In this document: positions 39,749 to 47,825 of the stretch, in pieces
Position numbering within the stretch: position 1 is the stretch's first letter
Layout of the letters: each line of letters begins with the position of its first letter
Assembly (NCBI GenBank): GCA_944384815.1
Contig: CALWUW010000013.1
Coordinates: forward strand, 1-58,802
Direction of reading: 5' to 3'
DNA: 58,802 bases
From: an uncultured Clostridia bacterium
GTDB taxonomy: Bacteria; Bacillota; Clostridia; Oscillospirales; Acutalibacteraceae
The notes under the pieces: model-generated
Told to the model about the DNA's origin: nothing
The model's database searches: none
Seen by the model: only the letters and a program-made list of their open reading frames with translations
Translations under genes and position numbers: made by a program

Positions 39749-41254
39749 TTATTCTCCGGTGCTGGCCATCAGGGTGACCTCCGCAGTAAAGGTTTTGCCG
39801 GTGAGGCCGTTATAGACTTCCAGGGTCACAACATCTCCGGCCTTTTTCTGGCTGCTGATATACGCGGTAATGGAAGTGGAGGAGGAAACCTGGGTGTCGT
39901 CAATTTTCGTGATGATGCATCCCTGGGTGATCCCCGCCTGAGAAACGGAGGGATTGCTGATTTCGCCCACATACATACCGGGTTCCAAGCCGTAGAACTG
40001 AGCTGTCCAGCTGTCGATAAACTGGCCGCTGATCCCCAGCACGGCCCGATCCTTCACGTAGCCGTATTCTTTCAGGCTGTTGACAATGGTTTGAGCGTAG
40101 TTGATGGGGATGGCAAATCCCAGACCTTCGTATTCCGTTTGAGCGATCTTGGAAGAGTTGATGCCGATGACCTGCCCGTAGATGTTGACCAAAGCGCCGC
40201 CGGAGTTGCCGGGGTTAATGGCAGCATCGGTCTGGATACAGTTCATGGTGTAACCGCTTTCCGTGGTAATGGAACGGTCCAGGGCGGAGATATAACCAAC
40301 GGTGGTGGAGGACTGCAGCTCCATGCCGCCGGGATTTCCGATGGCCAGAACCTGATCCGCTACCTGCAGCGCGTCGGAATCACCGAATTCCGCGGCAGTA
40401 AGGCCGGTGGCGTCAATTTTGATTACAGCCAGATCCGTTACCGTATCGCTGCCGATCAGCTCCGCTTCGTATTTGCTTCCGTCATAGAGAACCACCTTCA
40501 GGCTGTCCGCGTCTTCTACCACATGGGCGTTGGTGATGATGTAGCCGTCGGATGTGGCGATGATGCCGGAGCCTTCACTGGCGTCCTGCTCTTCTTCCGT
40601 ATCTCCCGGCGTGGTTCCCGGGAAATATCCGCCCTGGTTCTGCTGCACCCGCTGGTAATTCTGGATGCAGACTACGGAAGGAAGGGCCTTCTTAGCGGCT
40701 TCCTGCAGGGTTAAGGCATCGGAGGTGCCTACAGGATTGGTGGAGCCGGAGGAGGTGAAATTGGTATCGTTGATCAGGTTCTGCACCACACCGGATCCGG
40801 AGGAAGTCTGGGACGAATTCAGGGTAATGTATCCGCCGTTTACCAAGCCGATGAACCCGGCAATGGAACCGCCGGAGACCAGCGCGCAGGCCAGCACACA
40901 GGCGGTGGCTTTCAGCCAGAAGCGGGAACGCTTTTTGGCTTTTTTAGGCTTCCCGTCCGGGGAGGGAGCTCCCTGGCTGAAGGAAGGCTGGGCAGGAGAA
41001 GAATGATAGCTGCTGCCGTTCCAGACGGTCTGAGCCGGCTGGCCGCCCCAGCTTTGCTGGCTGTAGCCCCCTTGCTCCGGGGCGTAATGAGGAAGCTCCG
41101 GGGAAGGAGTGGAAGGGGCGGAAGAAGTGGAAGGGTTGGTGTTTTCCGGCACAGAGGCGGAAGCCTGGGGCTGTTCCGGCTCTCCGGAAAGAGGAGCGGA
41201 AGGCGTTTGGTTTTCCTGGTTTTCAGCGGGTATATGGTTCAAAGGATCATACAT
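39749..41254 (-). CDS. htrA: HtrA/DegP-type serine protease, membrane-anchored
   Basis: A 501-residue S1C protease of the envelope that handles misfolded exported proteins. A cytoplasmic Gln/Pro/Ser-rich N-terminus (to about 100, repeat-like) is followed by a basic patch, one helix (about 114-138), then the trypsin-like domain with His244 (TNAHVV), Asp274 (VTDLAVIKI) and Ser351 (NPGNSGGAL), and one PDZ domain (about 400-495, with YVGEISNPSVSQAGI). Start: the ATG at 41254 is preferred over 41263 because AAAGGA is 9 nt upstream of it and touches the other. It has its own promoter and terminator. Confidence 0.92.
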   Translation of the reverse strand: MYDPLNHIPAENQENQTPSAPLSGEPEQPQASASVPENTNPSTSSAPSTPSPELPHYAPEQGGYSQQSWGGQPAQTVWNGSSYHSSPAQPSFSQGAPSPDGKPKKAKKRSRFWLKATACVLACALVSGGSIAGFIGLVNGGYITLNSSQTSSGSGVVQNLINDTNFTSSGSTNPVGTSDALTLQEAAKKALPSVVCIQNYQRVQQNQGGYFPGTTPGDTEEEQDASEGSGIIATSDGYIITNAHVVEDADSLKVVLYDGSKYEAELIGSDTVTDLAVIKIDATGLTAAEFGDSDALQVADQVLAIGNPGGMELQSSTTVGYISALDRSITTESGYTMNCIQTDAAINPGNSGGALVNIYGQVIGINSSKIAQTEYEGLGFAIPINYAQTIVNSLKEYGYVKDRAVLGISGQFIDSWTAQFYGLEPGMYVGEISNPSVSQAGITQGCIITKIDDTQVSSSTSITAYISSQKKAGDVVTLEVYNGLTGKTFTAEVTLMASTGE

Positions 41255-41324
41255 AACATTCATTCCTTTCTGTAAAACAGCTTCCTGAAAAGTTTCTTTG
41301 AAAGCTCTTTCCAGGGAGAACCGT

Positions 41325-41372
41325 TAGCCCTTAATAGTTAACGGTTAGTGGTTAGCAGTTGACGTTTCTTGT
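41325..41372. repeat. Drifting tandem repeat (gttaacg/gttagtg units) in the htrA leader
   Basis: ttaatagttaacggttagtggttagcagttgacg: about five copies of a 7-bp unit between the htrA promoter and its start. Confidence 0.5.
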
Positions 41373-41379
41373 TTTCATG

Positions 41380-41407
41380 AGTATAGTATGAAGCGGGTAT
41401 GTGAAAA
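41380..41407 (-). promoter_or_regulatory. Promoter of htrA
   Basis: On the minus strand TTTTCA (41407-41402), 16-bp spacer, TATACT (41385-41380). Bases 41408-41608 carry no other recognised element; no cobalamin-riboswitch motif was seen for the next gene. Confidence 0.55.
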
Positions 41408-41608
41408 CTGTGTGAAGGTTGTGCGCATTTTTGCTGATTTATAAATGAAGAATTTTTTAAGGATACAGTGAAAAACAGCGAAAAACAGAGAAAGACGTCT
41501 GGAAACAGCGGAGATGCTTTTTCCTATATATAAGGAAAAGAGAAAGCGATTCCATATAGAAAAGATCCTTTGCTGTTCCGTTTACCCAGCCAAAGGAAGG
41601 AAATTGCC

Positions 41609-42253
41609 ATGGAATGGACCCAGGAAAAGGACCAAAAGAAAACAGAGGATCTCCCAACCGGGGAAGATGTCTCCCGGGAAAAAGGGAAAGAGAAAGAACC
41701 GGCAGCAACAGAAACAGCAGCATCCACCGGGCTTCTGCATATTTATTGGGGAGAAGGCAAAGGGAAAACCACCGCTGCCCTGGGGCTGAGCCTGCGGGCG
41801 GCAGGAGCCGGGAGAAAGGTCTGCTTTTTGCAGTTTTTAAAAGGAGAGGGCTCGGGGGAACGGAAGATCTTAAGAAGCATTCCCCAAGTGGAGCTGCCGG
41901 CGCTGCCGGAATCCGTCAAATTTGTGTTTGCCATGAACCAACAGGAAAAAGAAGAAACCGCCGCTTTCTGCAGGGAGCTGCTGAACTGGGGAGAAAAACG
42001 CCTTTCCCAGGGATGGGGATTGGTGGTGCTGGATGAAGTTTTAGGGGCGGTGGAAACCGGACTTCTTTCGGAACAGGAGCTTCTGGAACTGGTGCACAGG
42101 CAAAGGGAGCAGGGGTATCCGGGGGATCTGGTATTTACCGGCCGGAAACCGCCGGAAGCTTTAAAGGAACTGGCCCAGTATTCCACGGAAATGGTGTGCC
42201 ACCGGCATCCGTATCAGCAGGGGCTGGAAGCCCGAAAGGGAATTGAGTATTGA
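41609..42253 (+). CDS. cobO: Cob(I)alamin adenosyltransferase (CobO/BtuR type)
   Basis: Transfers the adenosyl group of ATP to reduced corrinoid, making the coenzyme form of B12. A 214-residue protein with the P-loop GEGKGKTTA (48-56), VVLDEV (about 147-152) as Walker B and the TGRKPPEAL segment (about 180) of the CobO family. The first 40 residues are an extra Lys/Glu-rich extension, not present in the roughly 175-residue standard enzyme. ATG at 41609 follows GGAAGGAAATTGCC; an in-frame start 13 codons earlier is less likely. It stands alone. Confidence 0.9.
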   Translation: MEWTQEKDQKKTEDLPTGEDVSREKGKEKEPAATETAASTGLLHIYWGEGKGKTTAALGLSLRAAGAGRKVCFLQFLKGEGSGERKILRSIPQVELPALPESVKFVFAMNQQEKEETAAFCRELLNWGEKRLSQGWGLVVLDEVLGAVETGLLSEQELLELVHRQREQGYPGDLVFTGRKPPEALKELAQYSTEMVCHRHPYQQGLEARKGIEY

Positions 42254-42365
42254 ATTGCCTTTCGGGTCGGGAGCAGACGATTTCTCCATGGTTTTCCGCT
42301 TTTCGAAACAAAACCCTCTGCGGATAGGATTCCCGAAAAAAATTAAAAAAATTTTAAAAAAAGAC

Positions 42366-42394
42366 TTGCTTTTTCAAAAAGGATGTGATATTAT
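42366..42394 (+). promoter_or_regulatory. Promoter of the 5S rRNA gene
   Basis: TTGCTT (42366-42371), 17-bp spacer, TATTAT (42389-42394), with an A/T-rich upstream element (aaattaaaaaaattttaaaa) of the kind that strengthens rRNA promoters. Confidence 0.65.
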
Positions 42395-42444
42395 ATCAAA
42401 GTCGCCGGTGAACACGGTAAGTGAGAGCCGGAGAAAATTGAAGA

Positions 42445-42560
42445 GTCGGTGTTGATGACGGTGAGGGTCCACCTGTTCCCATCCCGAACACAGAAGTTAA
42501 GCTCACTGGTGCCGAAGATACTTGGCTGGCAACGGCCTGGGACAATAGGAAGACGCCGAC
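42445..42560 (+). rRNA. rrf: 5S ribosomal RNA
   Basis: The 116-nt gene contains the conserved 5S core GGTCCACCTGTTCCCATCCC followed by GAACACAGAAGTTAAGC, and the terminal helix closes: GTCGGTGT at the 5' end pairs with ACGCCGAC at the 3' end. It has its own promoter and terminator and no 16S, 23S or tRNA gene beside it, so it is a free-standing copy. Confidence 0.95.
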
Positions 42561-42568
42561 ATCAAAAG

Positions 42569-42597
42569 CAGCCACCCAATAGGGTGGTTGTTTTTTT
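42569..42597 (+). terminator. Terminator of the 5S rRNA gene
   Basis: CAGCCACCC, AATA loop, GGGTGGTTG, then TTTTTTT. Confidence 0.93.
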
Positions 42598-42784
42598 GTT
42601 TTCCGGGGTTTTTCTCCTCTTTCTTGGGAAGCAAGCGGGCTTGTTTGCCAAGCCCAGGACTTTTGCCTTTTCGTTTCGGGTTCGGATAGCTTCAAACGGT
42701 TTGGGATTACTCATCCGGCTATCTCGCCCAACCGCTGGCCGATGAGGCAGGTAGACAGTGACCGTTTGTCCAGTTGGCCGGCCG

Positions 42785-42842
42785 GACGCTTGGATGGCTT
42801 AATGGCTTAACGTCTGAACAGCTTAACAGCTTAACGGCTTTG
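42785..42842. repeat. Drifting tandem repeat (atggctta/acggctt units)
   Basis: ttggatggc, ttaatggc, ttaacgtc, tgaacagc, ttaacagc, ttaacggc: six 8-9-bp copies. Between 42600 and 42900 only this array is seen. Confidence 0.6.
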
Positions 42843-42901
42843 GTGTTTTACTTATTTATCCGCTGGCCGCTTGCCGTTAAAGCCTTATTTTTTTAACAGG
42901 A

Positions 42902-42986
42902 TTGTAAACCTTATTGAAAATATAAGTTGACAAACAAAAGGGAAACTCTTATAATGTAAACAATACGATAGATGAAGGTTTACAAT
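42902..42986 (+). promoter_or_regulatory. bioY promoter with two BirA-like operators
   Basis: TTGACA (42927-42932), 17-bp spacer, TATAAT (42950-42955). Operator 1: TTGTAAAC (42902-42909), 16-bp spacer, GTTGACAA (42926-42933), which overlaps the -35 box. Operator 2: TGTAAAC (42955-42961), 16-bp spacer, GTTTACA (42978-42984), just after the -10 box. TTGTAAAC-N16-GTTTACAA is the form expected for the biotin repressor BirA of Gram-positive bacteria. Confidence 0.85.
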
Positions 42987-43051
42987 TAGCCTGTGCTTTC
43001 CAGCAATATCCCACGATTTCATCTCATAATCCATGAAAAGGAGCACCGAAA

Positions 43052-43651
43052 ATGAAACAGAAACAGATTTATAATATGGTCCTCTGCGCTCTTTGCGCCG
43101 CCTTGACCTGCGTTTTGGCGCCTTTGAGCGTTCCTTCTTATAATCCGGATGTGCCCATCAGCCTTTCCACCTTTGCGGTGATGCTCTCCGGAGCGCTGCT
43201 CACGCCCCGATATGCTTTTTTGAGCCAGGTTTTATATGTGCTGCTGGGCCTTGCCGGACTGCCGGTGTTTGCGGGCTTTGTAGGCGGAGCGGCGATTTTT
43301 GCCCGGCCTTCCGCTGGATATGTTTTCGGGTATATTCTGATGGCTTGGGTGGAGAGCCTTTTGTTCTGCGCCTTTGGAAAACAGCGGAAAACCCTTAAAG
43401 GACAGATGGGTGTTCTGGTTCTGGCTATGATTGCCGGCGTTTTGGTCTGCTATGTGGTGGGGACCATTTGGTTTATGGCGGCTATGGGAATGCCCCTTTG
43501 GAGTGCCCTGGTGCTGTGCGTTATCCCCTTCCTTCCCGGGGACGGCATCAAGATTGCCGTCACGGCTTTGGCGGCGCCCCAGCTTCTCCGGGCGTTCCGG
43601 GCTTTGGAGAACAAGGCCTTTTCCCAAAAGGACCTTTCCCGGGAGCCGTAA
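43052..43651 (+). CDS. bioY: Biotin transporter substrate-binding subunit BioY
   Basis: Integral membrane S-component of an ECF-type biotin importer. 199 residues with six helices. Motifs: the N-terminal ALCAALTCVLAPLSVP, GLAGLPVFAGFVGG (about 66-79), ARPSAGYVFGYI (about 84-95) and PFLPGDGIKIA (about 163-173), all typical of BioY. The double BirA-like operator supports the assignment. No EcfA/EcfT genes are adjacent, so it should use a shared energising module or work alone. AAGGAGCACCGAAA precedes the ATG. Confidence 0.93.
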   Translation: MKQKQIYNMVLCALCAALTCVLAPLSVPSYNPDVPISLSTFAVMLSGALLTPRYAFLSQVLYVLLGLAGLPVFAGFVGGAAIFARPSAGYVFGYILMAWVESLLFCAFGKQRKTLKGQMGVLVLAMIAGVLVCYVVGTIWFMAAMGMPLWSALVLCVIPFLPGDGIKIAVTALAAPQLLRAFRALENKAFSQKDLSREP

Positions 43652-43704
43652 ACCCGGCGGAAAAGTCTGTGGAAATCGTTTCGGAAGCCTTCCTGCAAAA
43701 TCAA

Positions 43705-43755
43705 CCGGATCCTTTCTTCTTAAAAGGGGAGAAAGGACCCGGCTTTTTCTTTTTT
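43705..43755 (+). terminator. Terminator of bioY
   Basis: CCGGATCCTTTCT (43705-43717) and AGAAAGGACCCGG (43730-43742), one mismatch, then CTTTTTCTTTTTT. Confidence 0.88.
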
Positions 43756-43764
43756 GCAGGCAGG

Positions 43765-43915
43765 CAATGACAGCGATGCGGTGGTGTGACGATGCGGTGG
43801 TGCAGCGGCGCAGCGATACACCGGGCGGTATGGGATGGCGGGCGGTAGGCGTCAGGTGTCAGGCAAAAAACGGAAAACGGAAGGCAAAGGGTGGAAGGTA
43901 GAAGATGGAAGGTCT
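43765..43915. repeat. Long drifting tandem-repeat region upstream of rplM
   Basis: gatgcggtggtgt/gacgatgcggtggtgc/agcggcgcagcgat, then ggatggcgggcggtaggcgtcagg/tgtcagg, then aacggaaa/acggaagg, then gtggaagg/tagaagat/ggaagg. The rest of 43652-44093 shows nothing else. Confidence 0.6.
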
Positions 43916-44093
43916 TTGCGGCATGGGAGAAGTCTTGATTCCGGGGGATACCTAGCCTGGAAAAACGCCGGAAAAAGAGAAGTCTTTCCCTTAAAAAACA
44001 GAAATGACGACGAAGAACAGGAGAGAAATGGGGCAAAAACAAGAGAAAACGAGAGATAGGCCGGAAGTAAATTAAAATAATACGATTTTTCTC

Positions 44094-44122
44094 TTGACAC
44101 CGGAAACAAGGTGTGGTACTAT
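44094..44122 (+). promoter_or_regulatory. Promoter of rplM-rpsI
   Basis: TTGACA (44094-44099), 17-bp spacer, TACTAT (44117-44122); ACACC...GGTGT forms a small inverted repeat within the spacer. Confidence 0.8.
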
Positions 44123-44176
44123 CTATAAGCAATCAATGCTGAGAATTTGTATAGAAGTATGCAGGAGGTAAACGCT

Positions 44177-44605
44177 ATGTCCACGTATATGCCCAAAAGC
44201 GGCGAAATTGACCGCAAGTGGTATGTGATCGACGCCGCCGGAAAGCCCCTTGGCCGTGTAGCGGCTCAGGCTGCGGTTCTGCTCCGCGGCAAGCACAAGG
44301 TCACTTTTGCTCCCCATGTTGACTGCGGAGATCATGTGATCATCGTAAACTGCGCGCAGGCAGTTCTCACCGGCAAGAAGCTGGAGAAGAAGTATTATTA
44401 TCATCACACCGGCTGGATCGGCCATCTGAAGGCCGTTCGGTATGACACCCTTATGAGCCGGAAGCCCCTGAAGGCTATGGAGCTGGCTGTGAAGGGTATG
44501 ATCCCTGACAACACCATCGGCCGCGCTGCCCTGGGCAGACTCCGCCTGTTTGAAGGTGCGGAGCACAAGCACGCCGCCCAGAAGCCCGAAGCCTGGGAAT
44601 TATAA
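44177..44605 (+). CDS. rplM: Ribosomal protein L13
   Basis: 142-residue protein of the large ribosomal subunit. Start MSTYMPKSGEIDRKWYVIDA, LGRVAAQAAVLLRGKHKVTF, the HTGWIGHLK loop and the ALGRLRLFEGAEHKHAAQKPE end are all those of bacterial L13. AGGAGGTAAACGCT precedes the ATG at 44177; the frame extends ten codons upstream without a ribosome site. Followed 15 nt later by rpsI, the standard operon. Confidence 0.98.
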   Translation: MSTYMPKSGEIDRKWYVIDAAGKPLGRVAAQAAVLLRGKHKVTFAPHVDCGDHVIIVNCAQAVLTGKKLEKKYYYHHTGWIGHLKAVRYDTLMSRKPLKAMELAVKGMIPDNTIGRAALGRLRLFEGAEHKHAAQKPEAWEL

Positions 44606-44620
44606 GGGAGGTATAGAACT

Positions 44621-45022
44621 ATGTACGAGAAAGCACCTTATTTTTACGGAACAGGCAGAAGAAAGTCTTCTGTTGCCCGGGTTCGTGTTTATCAGGGAAC
44701 CGGTAAAATCACCATCAACGATCGTTCCATCGACGATTATTTCGGCCTGGAGACGCTGAAGCTCATCGTTCGTCAGCCCCTGGTGCTGACCCAGACCGAC
44801 GAAAAGTTTGACGTTGTCTGCCGCGTAGCCGGCGGCGGCGTGACCGGCCAGGCCGGTGCTATCCGTCACGGCATTGCCAGAGCGCTTCTCCAGTATGATT
44901 CCGAGAACCTGCGGGCTCCTCTGAAGAAGGCTGGATTCCTGACCCGTGACCCCAGAATGAAGGAACGCAAGAAATACGGCCTGAAGGCTGCTCGTCGCGC
45001 GCCTCAGTTCTCCAAGAGATAA
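44621..45022 (+). CDS. rpsI: Ribosomal protein S9
   Basis: 133-residue small-subunit protein whose basic C-terminal tail reaches the P-site t[17 protein letters not shown] at the start, [19 protein letters not shown] in the middle and the tail [16 protein letters not shown] with the invariant terminal Lys-Arg are intact. AAGGGAGGTATAGAACT precedes the ATG. Second gene of the L13-S9 operon, ended by the terminator that follows. Confidence 0.98.
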   Translation: MYEKAPYFYGTGRRKSSVARVRVYQGTGKITINDRSIDDYFGLETLKLIVRQPLVLTQTDEKFDVVCRVAGGGVTGQAGAIRHGIARALLQYDSENLRAPLKKAGFLTRDPRMKERKKYGLKAARRAPQFSKR

Positions 45023-45061
45023 TTTCCCGAAGACTTGCCCGTTTTGCCCGTTCAGTTGGTT

Positions 45062-45108
45062 TGTCTTCAAAGGCTTCGCTTTCCCCGGAAGGCGGGGCCT
45101 TTTTTTTG
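45062..45108 (+). terminator. Terminator of the rplM-rpsI operon
   Basis: AAAGGC with GCCTTT outside and CCCCG-GAAGG-CGGGG inside, followed by a T8 run. Confidence 0.8.
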
Positions 45109-45174
45109 AAGAAAAGAGAGAATTTCAAAAATTCTTCGGAAAGCGGCAACGTGCCGGGAAAGGAATGAACAAAG

Positions 45175-46344
45175 ATGAATTCATTTGTATTTGAAAATAA
45201 CACCAAGGTTTGTTTCGGAAAAGGCTGCGTGAAAACCCATTTGCCCCAGCTTCTTCAAAACTATGGGCCCAATGTCCTTCTGGGATATGGCGGCGGTTCC
45301 ATTAAGCGCAGCGGCGTTTACCAGGAGATCCGGGAGATTTTGGAGCAGCAGGGAAAAACCGTGACGGAATTTTCCGGCATTATGGCCAACCCAACCTATG
45401 ACAAAGTGCTGGAAGGGGTGCGGCTGGTAAAGGAAAACCATATCCACCTGATCCTGGCTGTGGGCGGCGGTTCGGTTATGGATTGCTGCAAGGCGGTCTC
45501 TATGGGAGCGGTTTACCAGGGAGATCTGTGGAAGGATTTCTGGGCCAATGTGGGAACAGTGGATTTCGAGCCCCTGCCTTTGGGGGTGGTGGTAACGGTT
45601 TCCGGCACCGGAAGCGAGGTCAACGGAGATGCGGTAATCACCAACGTAGAGGAAAAGATCAAAACCGGCAGGGATTATATCGGCTGCAACCCTCGGTTCG
45701 CGCTGCTGAACCCGGTTTATACCTACACAGTGCCCCGGCGGCAGATGATCTCCAGCGGGTTTGACATTCTTTCCCATATTATGGAGATCTATTTCAGCGA
45801 GCCCCAGGGTGAAAATGTTTCCGACGGCATTTCCGAAGCCTTGATGCGCAATGTGATCCGCAGCCTGCGCATCGCCAAAGAGGACCCGGAAAACTATGAC
45901 GCCCGCAGCGACCTGATGTGGGATGCGGCCATGGCGGAAAACCGGATTATCAAGCTGGGCAAACGGCTGGACTTCCAGTGCCACCAAATGGAGCACCAGC
46001 TGGGCGCCTACACTGACTGCAGCCACGGCGAAGGTCTGGCTGTGCTGCACCCGGTGTATTACCGGCATATTTACAAGGAAGGGCTGGAAAAATTCTATGC
46101 CTTTGCGGTAAACGTATGGGGCATTTCTCCCCAGGGGAAAACCAAAGAGGAAACAGCCCTGGCCGGCGTGGAAGCCTTGGGGGCGTTCATCGAAGAAATG
46201 GGGCTGCCCACTACTTTGGGGCAGCTGGTTCCCGGGAAAGAACTGGATTTGGAAGCTATCGCGGCTTCCTGTGTTCTGGCTCCCGGCAGCTTTAAGAAAA
46301 TGACCCATGAAGAAATTTTGGAGATCTTCCGGGAATGTTTGTAA
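45175..46344 (+). CDS. Iron-containing alcohol dehydrogenase (butanol dehydrogenase-like)
   Basis: A 389-residue group III alcohol dehydrogenase that reduces aldehydes with NAD(P)H. Start FENNTKVCFGKG is typical of the BDH/YqhD branch. GGGS at 97-100, VSGTGSEVNG (about 144-153), Asp and His of SSGFDILSHIME (about 191-202), and HQMEHQLGAYTDCSHGEGLA with the remaining His ligands are present. AAAGGAATGAACAA lies before the ATG. The promoter is not clear; the gene follows the S9 terminator by 66 bp. The natural aldehyde is unknown. A second iron alcohol dehydrogenase family member, 4-hydroxybutyrate dehydrogenase, lies at 6544. Confidence 0.88.
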   Translation: MNSFVFENNTKVCFGKGCVKTHLPQLLQNYGPNVLLGYGGGSIKRSGVYQEIREILEQQGKTVTEFSGIMANPTYDKVLEGVRLVKENHIHLILAVGGGSVMDCCKAVSMGAVYQGDLWKDFWANVGTVDFEPLPLGVVVTVSGTGSEVNGDAVITNVEEKIKTGRDYIGCNPRFALLNPVYTYTVPRRQMISSGFDILSHIMEIYFSEPQGENVSDGISEALMRNVIRSLRIAKEDPENYDARSDLMWDAAMAENRIIKLGKRLDFQCHQMEHQLGAYTDCSHGEGLAVLHPVYYRHIYKEGLEKFYAFAVNVWGISPQGKTKEETALAGVEALGAFIEEMGLPTTLGQLVPGKELDLEAIAASCVLAPGSFKKMTHEEILEIFRECL

Positions 46345-46403
46345 AAAAAGAGCCGTAACCGTTTACGGAAGGTTTTGCATATTTGTGTTCTTTTAAAGAC
46401 GGC

Positions 46404-46471
46404 ACAGCGCGTTTCCCTATCCGAGGATTTAAAAACTGGATGGAAGAAAACGCGCTGTTTTTTATTTTTTT
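46404..46471 (+). terminator. Terminator with branched loop after the dehydrogenase gene
   Basis: ACAGCGCGTTT pairs with AAACGCGCTGT; the loop contains TATCC/GGAT. A T6 run, A and T8 run follow. Confidence 0.8.
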
Positions 46472-46500
46472 TGAAACCAAACCCAATACCATACCGAATA
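46472..46500 (+). promoter_or_regulatory. ECF-type promoter of the sigma-factor locus
   Basis: TGAAAC (46472-46477), 17-bp spacer, CGAATA (46495-46500). This is the TGAAAC-N16/17-CG form used by many ECF sigma factors such as SigW, and not the TTGACA/TATAAT form of neighbouring genes. It lies directly before the sigma gene, so autoregulation is likely. Confidence 0.65.
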
Positions 46501-46524
46501 TAGAAACAGAGAAGGGGGGAGAGC

Positions 46525-47076
46525 ATGGAAGAAAAGCGAGAGCAGAAATGGATCCGGCGGGTGCTGCGCTGGGGGGACCGAAAAGCCGCCGGGGAGCTGG
46601 TGGAGCTTTATTACCAGGATATTTTCCGATTGGTGGCCCGCCAAACCGGAGAGGACCGGGAAACTGTGCTGGATCTGACCCAGGAAGTGTTCCTGAGCAT
46701 GCTCACCTCCCTTTCCGGATACGACAACCGGAAGGCGTCCTTCCGCACCTGGCTTTATCGCATTGCCACTCACAAAATCGTGGACCGTTACCGGGGCCGG
46801 GAATATAAAATGCAGCGCAGCAGTGTTCCTTTGGAGGAGGATCTGCCGGATGCGTTTCAGCCGTTTTTCCAGGCTCTGGAAGAAGGGGAGATCACCCGGG
46901 AGATTCTGGAAAAGATCCGAAATTTTCCCGGAGAGACCCAGGAGATCCTGCGTCTGCACATTTTTGCCCGGCAGACCTTTGAAACCATTGGGGAAAGCAT
47001 GGGGCTGCCTTCTTCCACCGTGAAGACACGGTATTACCGGGCAGTGGAAAAAATTCGAAAGGAGATGGAAATATGA
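46525..47076 (+). CDS. ECF-family RNA polymerase sigma factor
   Basis: 183 residues with only sigma regions 2 and 4. Region 2 has AGELVELYYQDIFRLVARQTG, the DLTQEVFLSML helix (polymerase binding) and the FRTWLYRIATHKIVDRYR helix (-10 recognition, about 72-90). Region 4 (about 130-183) is the helix-turn-helix FARQTFETIGESMGLPSSTVKTRYYRAVEKI (-35 recognition). AAGGGGGGAGAGC precedes the ATG. It overlaps the next gene by 4 nt (ATGA). The operon continues with an ABC ATPase and three permease-like proteins, so it likely controls envelope transport in response to an outside signal. Confidence 0.92.
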   Translation: MEEKREQKWIRRVLRWGDRKAAGELVELYYQDIFRLVARQTGEDRETVLDLTQEVFLSMLTSLSGYDNRKASFRTWLYRIATHKIVDRYRGREYKMQRSSVPLEEDLPDAFQPFFQALEEGEITREILEKIRNFPGETQEILRLHIFARQTFETIGESMGLPSSTVKTRYYRAVEKIRKEMEI

Positions 47077-47825
47077 CCAATCTTCAGCCCCCTTCCAACG
47101 GGGAAATGCGCCGGGAGATCCAGAAGATCCTGGATCGGGCCGATCTGCAGGACCGGCGGTTCTTCCATTCTCTGCTGGGAATGGTGCGGCGTATGGGGCT
47201 TATAAACCCATTCCGGGGCGTGCTTTGGGCGCCGGGACTTTGCCTGCTTTTGGGAATCGGCGGATGGCTTTGGTTCTCGGTTCTGGGAGTGAGAACCCCA
47301 CAGGATTTCCGTGGATTTTTAAGCTTTCTGGTATTTTTCCTTCCCTTGGGGCTTACCGGCATCAGCCTTTTGGCCTGCACGGCGGAAAAACGGCAAAACC
47401 TTTGGGAAATGAAGGCGGTTTGCCGGTATAACGACAAGTATCTGCTGGCGTTCCGGATGCTTTCCATGGGCGTTTTTGGGCTTTGCTCCATGGGGATCCC
47501 CGCCTTTTTCGTGCCGGGGCCTCAGGCAGCTCAATTGTTTAAGGCGTTTCTTGTGGGTTCCCTTTCCTTTTTCCTGTGCGGGGCGTTTCTGATGGCGGCG
47601 CTGCGGTTTTTGGATGAAAAATGGTTCTGGGCGGCAGTGGTGGCCTGGAACGGTTTGGGACTGCTGCTGTTTGCCGGGTCGTGGAAGTATCTGACGGAGT
47701 GGATGGAGGGTATGCCCTTGCCTCTGGCTACGGCCGGTGCTGTGGCGGGCGCATTTCTCTATATTTGGCAGACAAGGCAGATGGCCTTGTCCTATGAAAA
47801 AACGGGAGGTTTTTGGAAATGTTAA
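47073..47825 (+). CDS. Polytopic membrane protein coupled to the sigma factor (anti-sigma candidate)
   Basis: 250 residues with a 50-residue cytoplasmic N-terminus (MRREIQKILDRADLQDRRFF helix) and six hydrophobic segments (about 50-70, 82-103, 125-148, 152-178, 184-206, 216-234). It has no zinc-binding HxxxCxxC motif, so it is not a classical ZAS anti-sigma factor. The ATGA overlap with the sigma gene, and its position before an ABC ATPase gene, make it either a membrane anti-sigma factor or a part of the transporter. It overlaps the ATPase gene as well (stop at 47825). No family was recognised. Confidence 0.75.
   Translation: MTNLQPPSNGEMRREIQKILDRADLQDRRFFHSLLGMVRRMGLINPFRGVLWAPGLCLLLGIGGWLWFSVLGVRTPQDFRGFLSFLVFFLPLGLTGISLLACTAEKRQNLWEMKAVCRYNDKYLLAFRMLSMGVFGLCSMGIPAFFVPGPQAAQLFKAFLVGSLSFFLCGAFLMAALRFLDEKWFWAAVVAWNGLGLLLFAGSWKYLTEWMEGMPLPLATAGAVAGAFLYIWQTRQMALSYEKTGGFWKC

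Noticed and set aside
41264-41608. Cobalamin riboswitch before cobO
   Set aside because: No B12-box or matching core sequence was found; the stretch holds the htrA promoter and a repeat.
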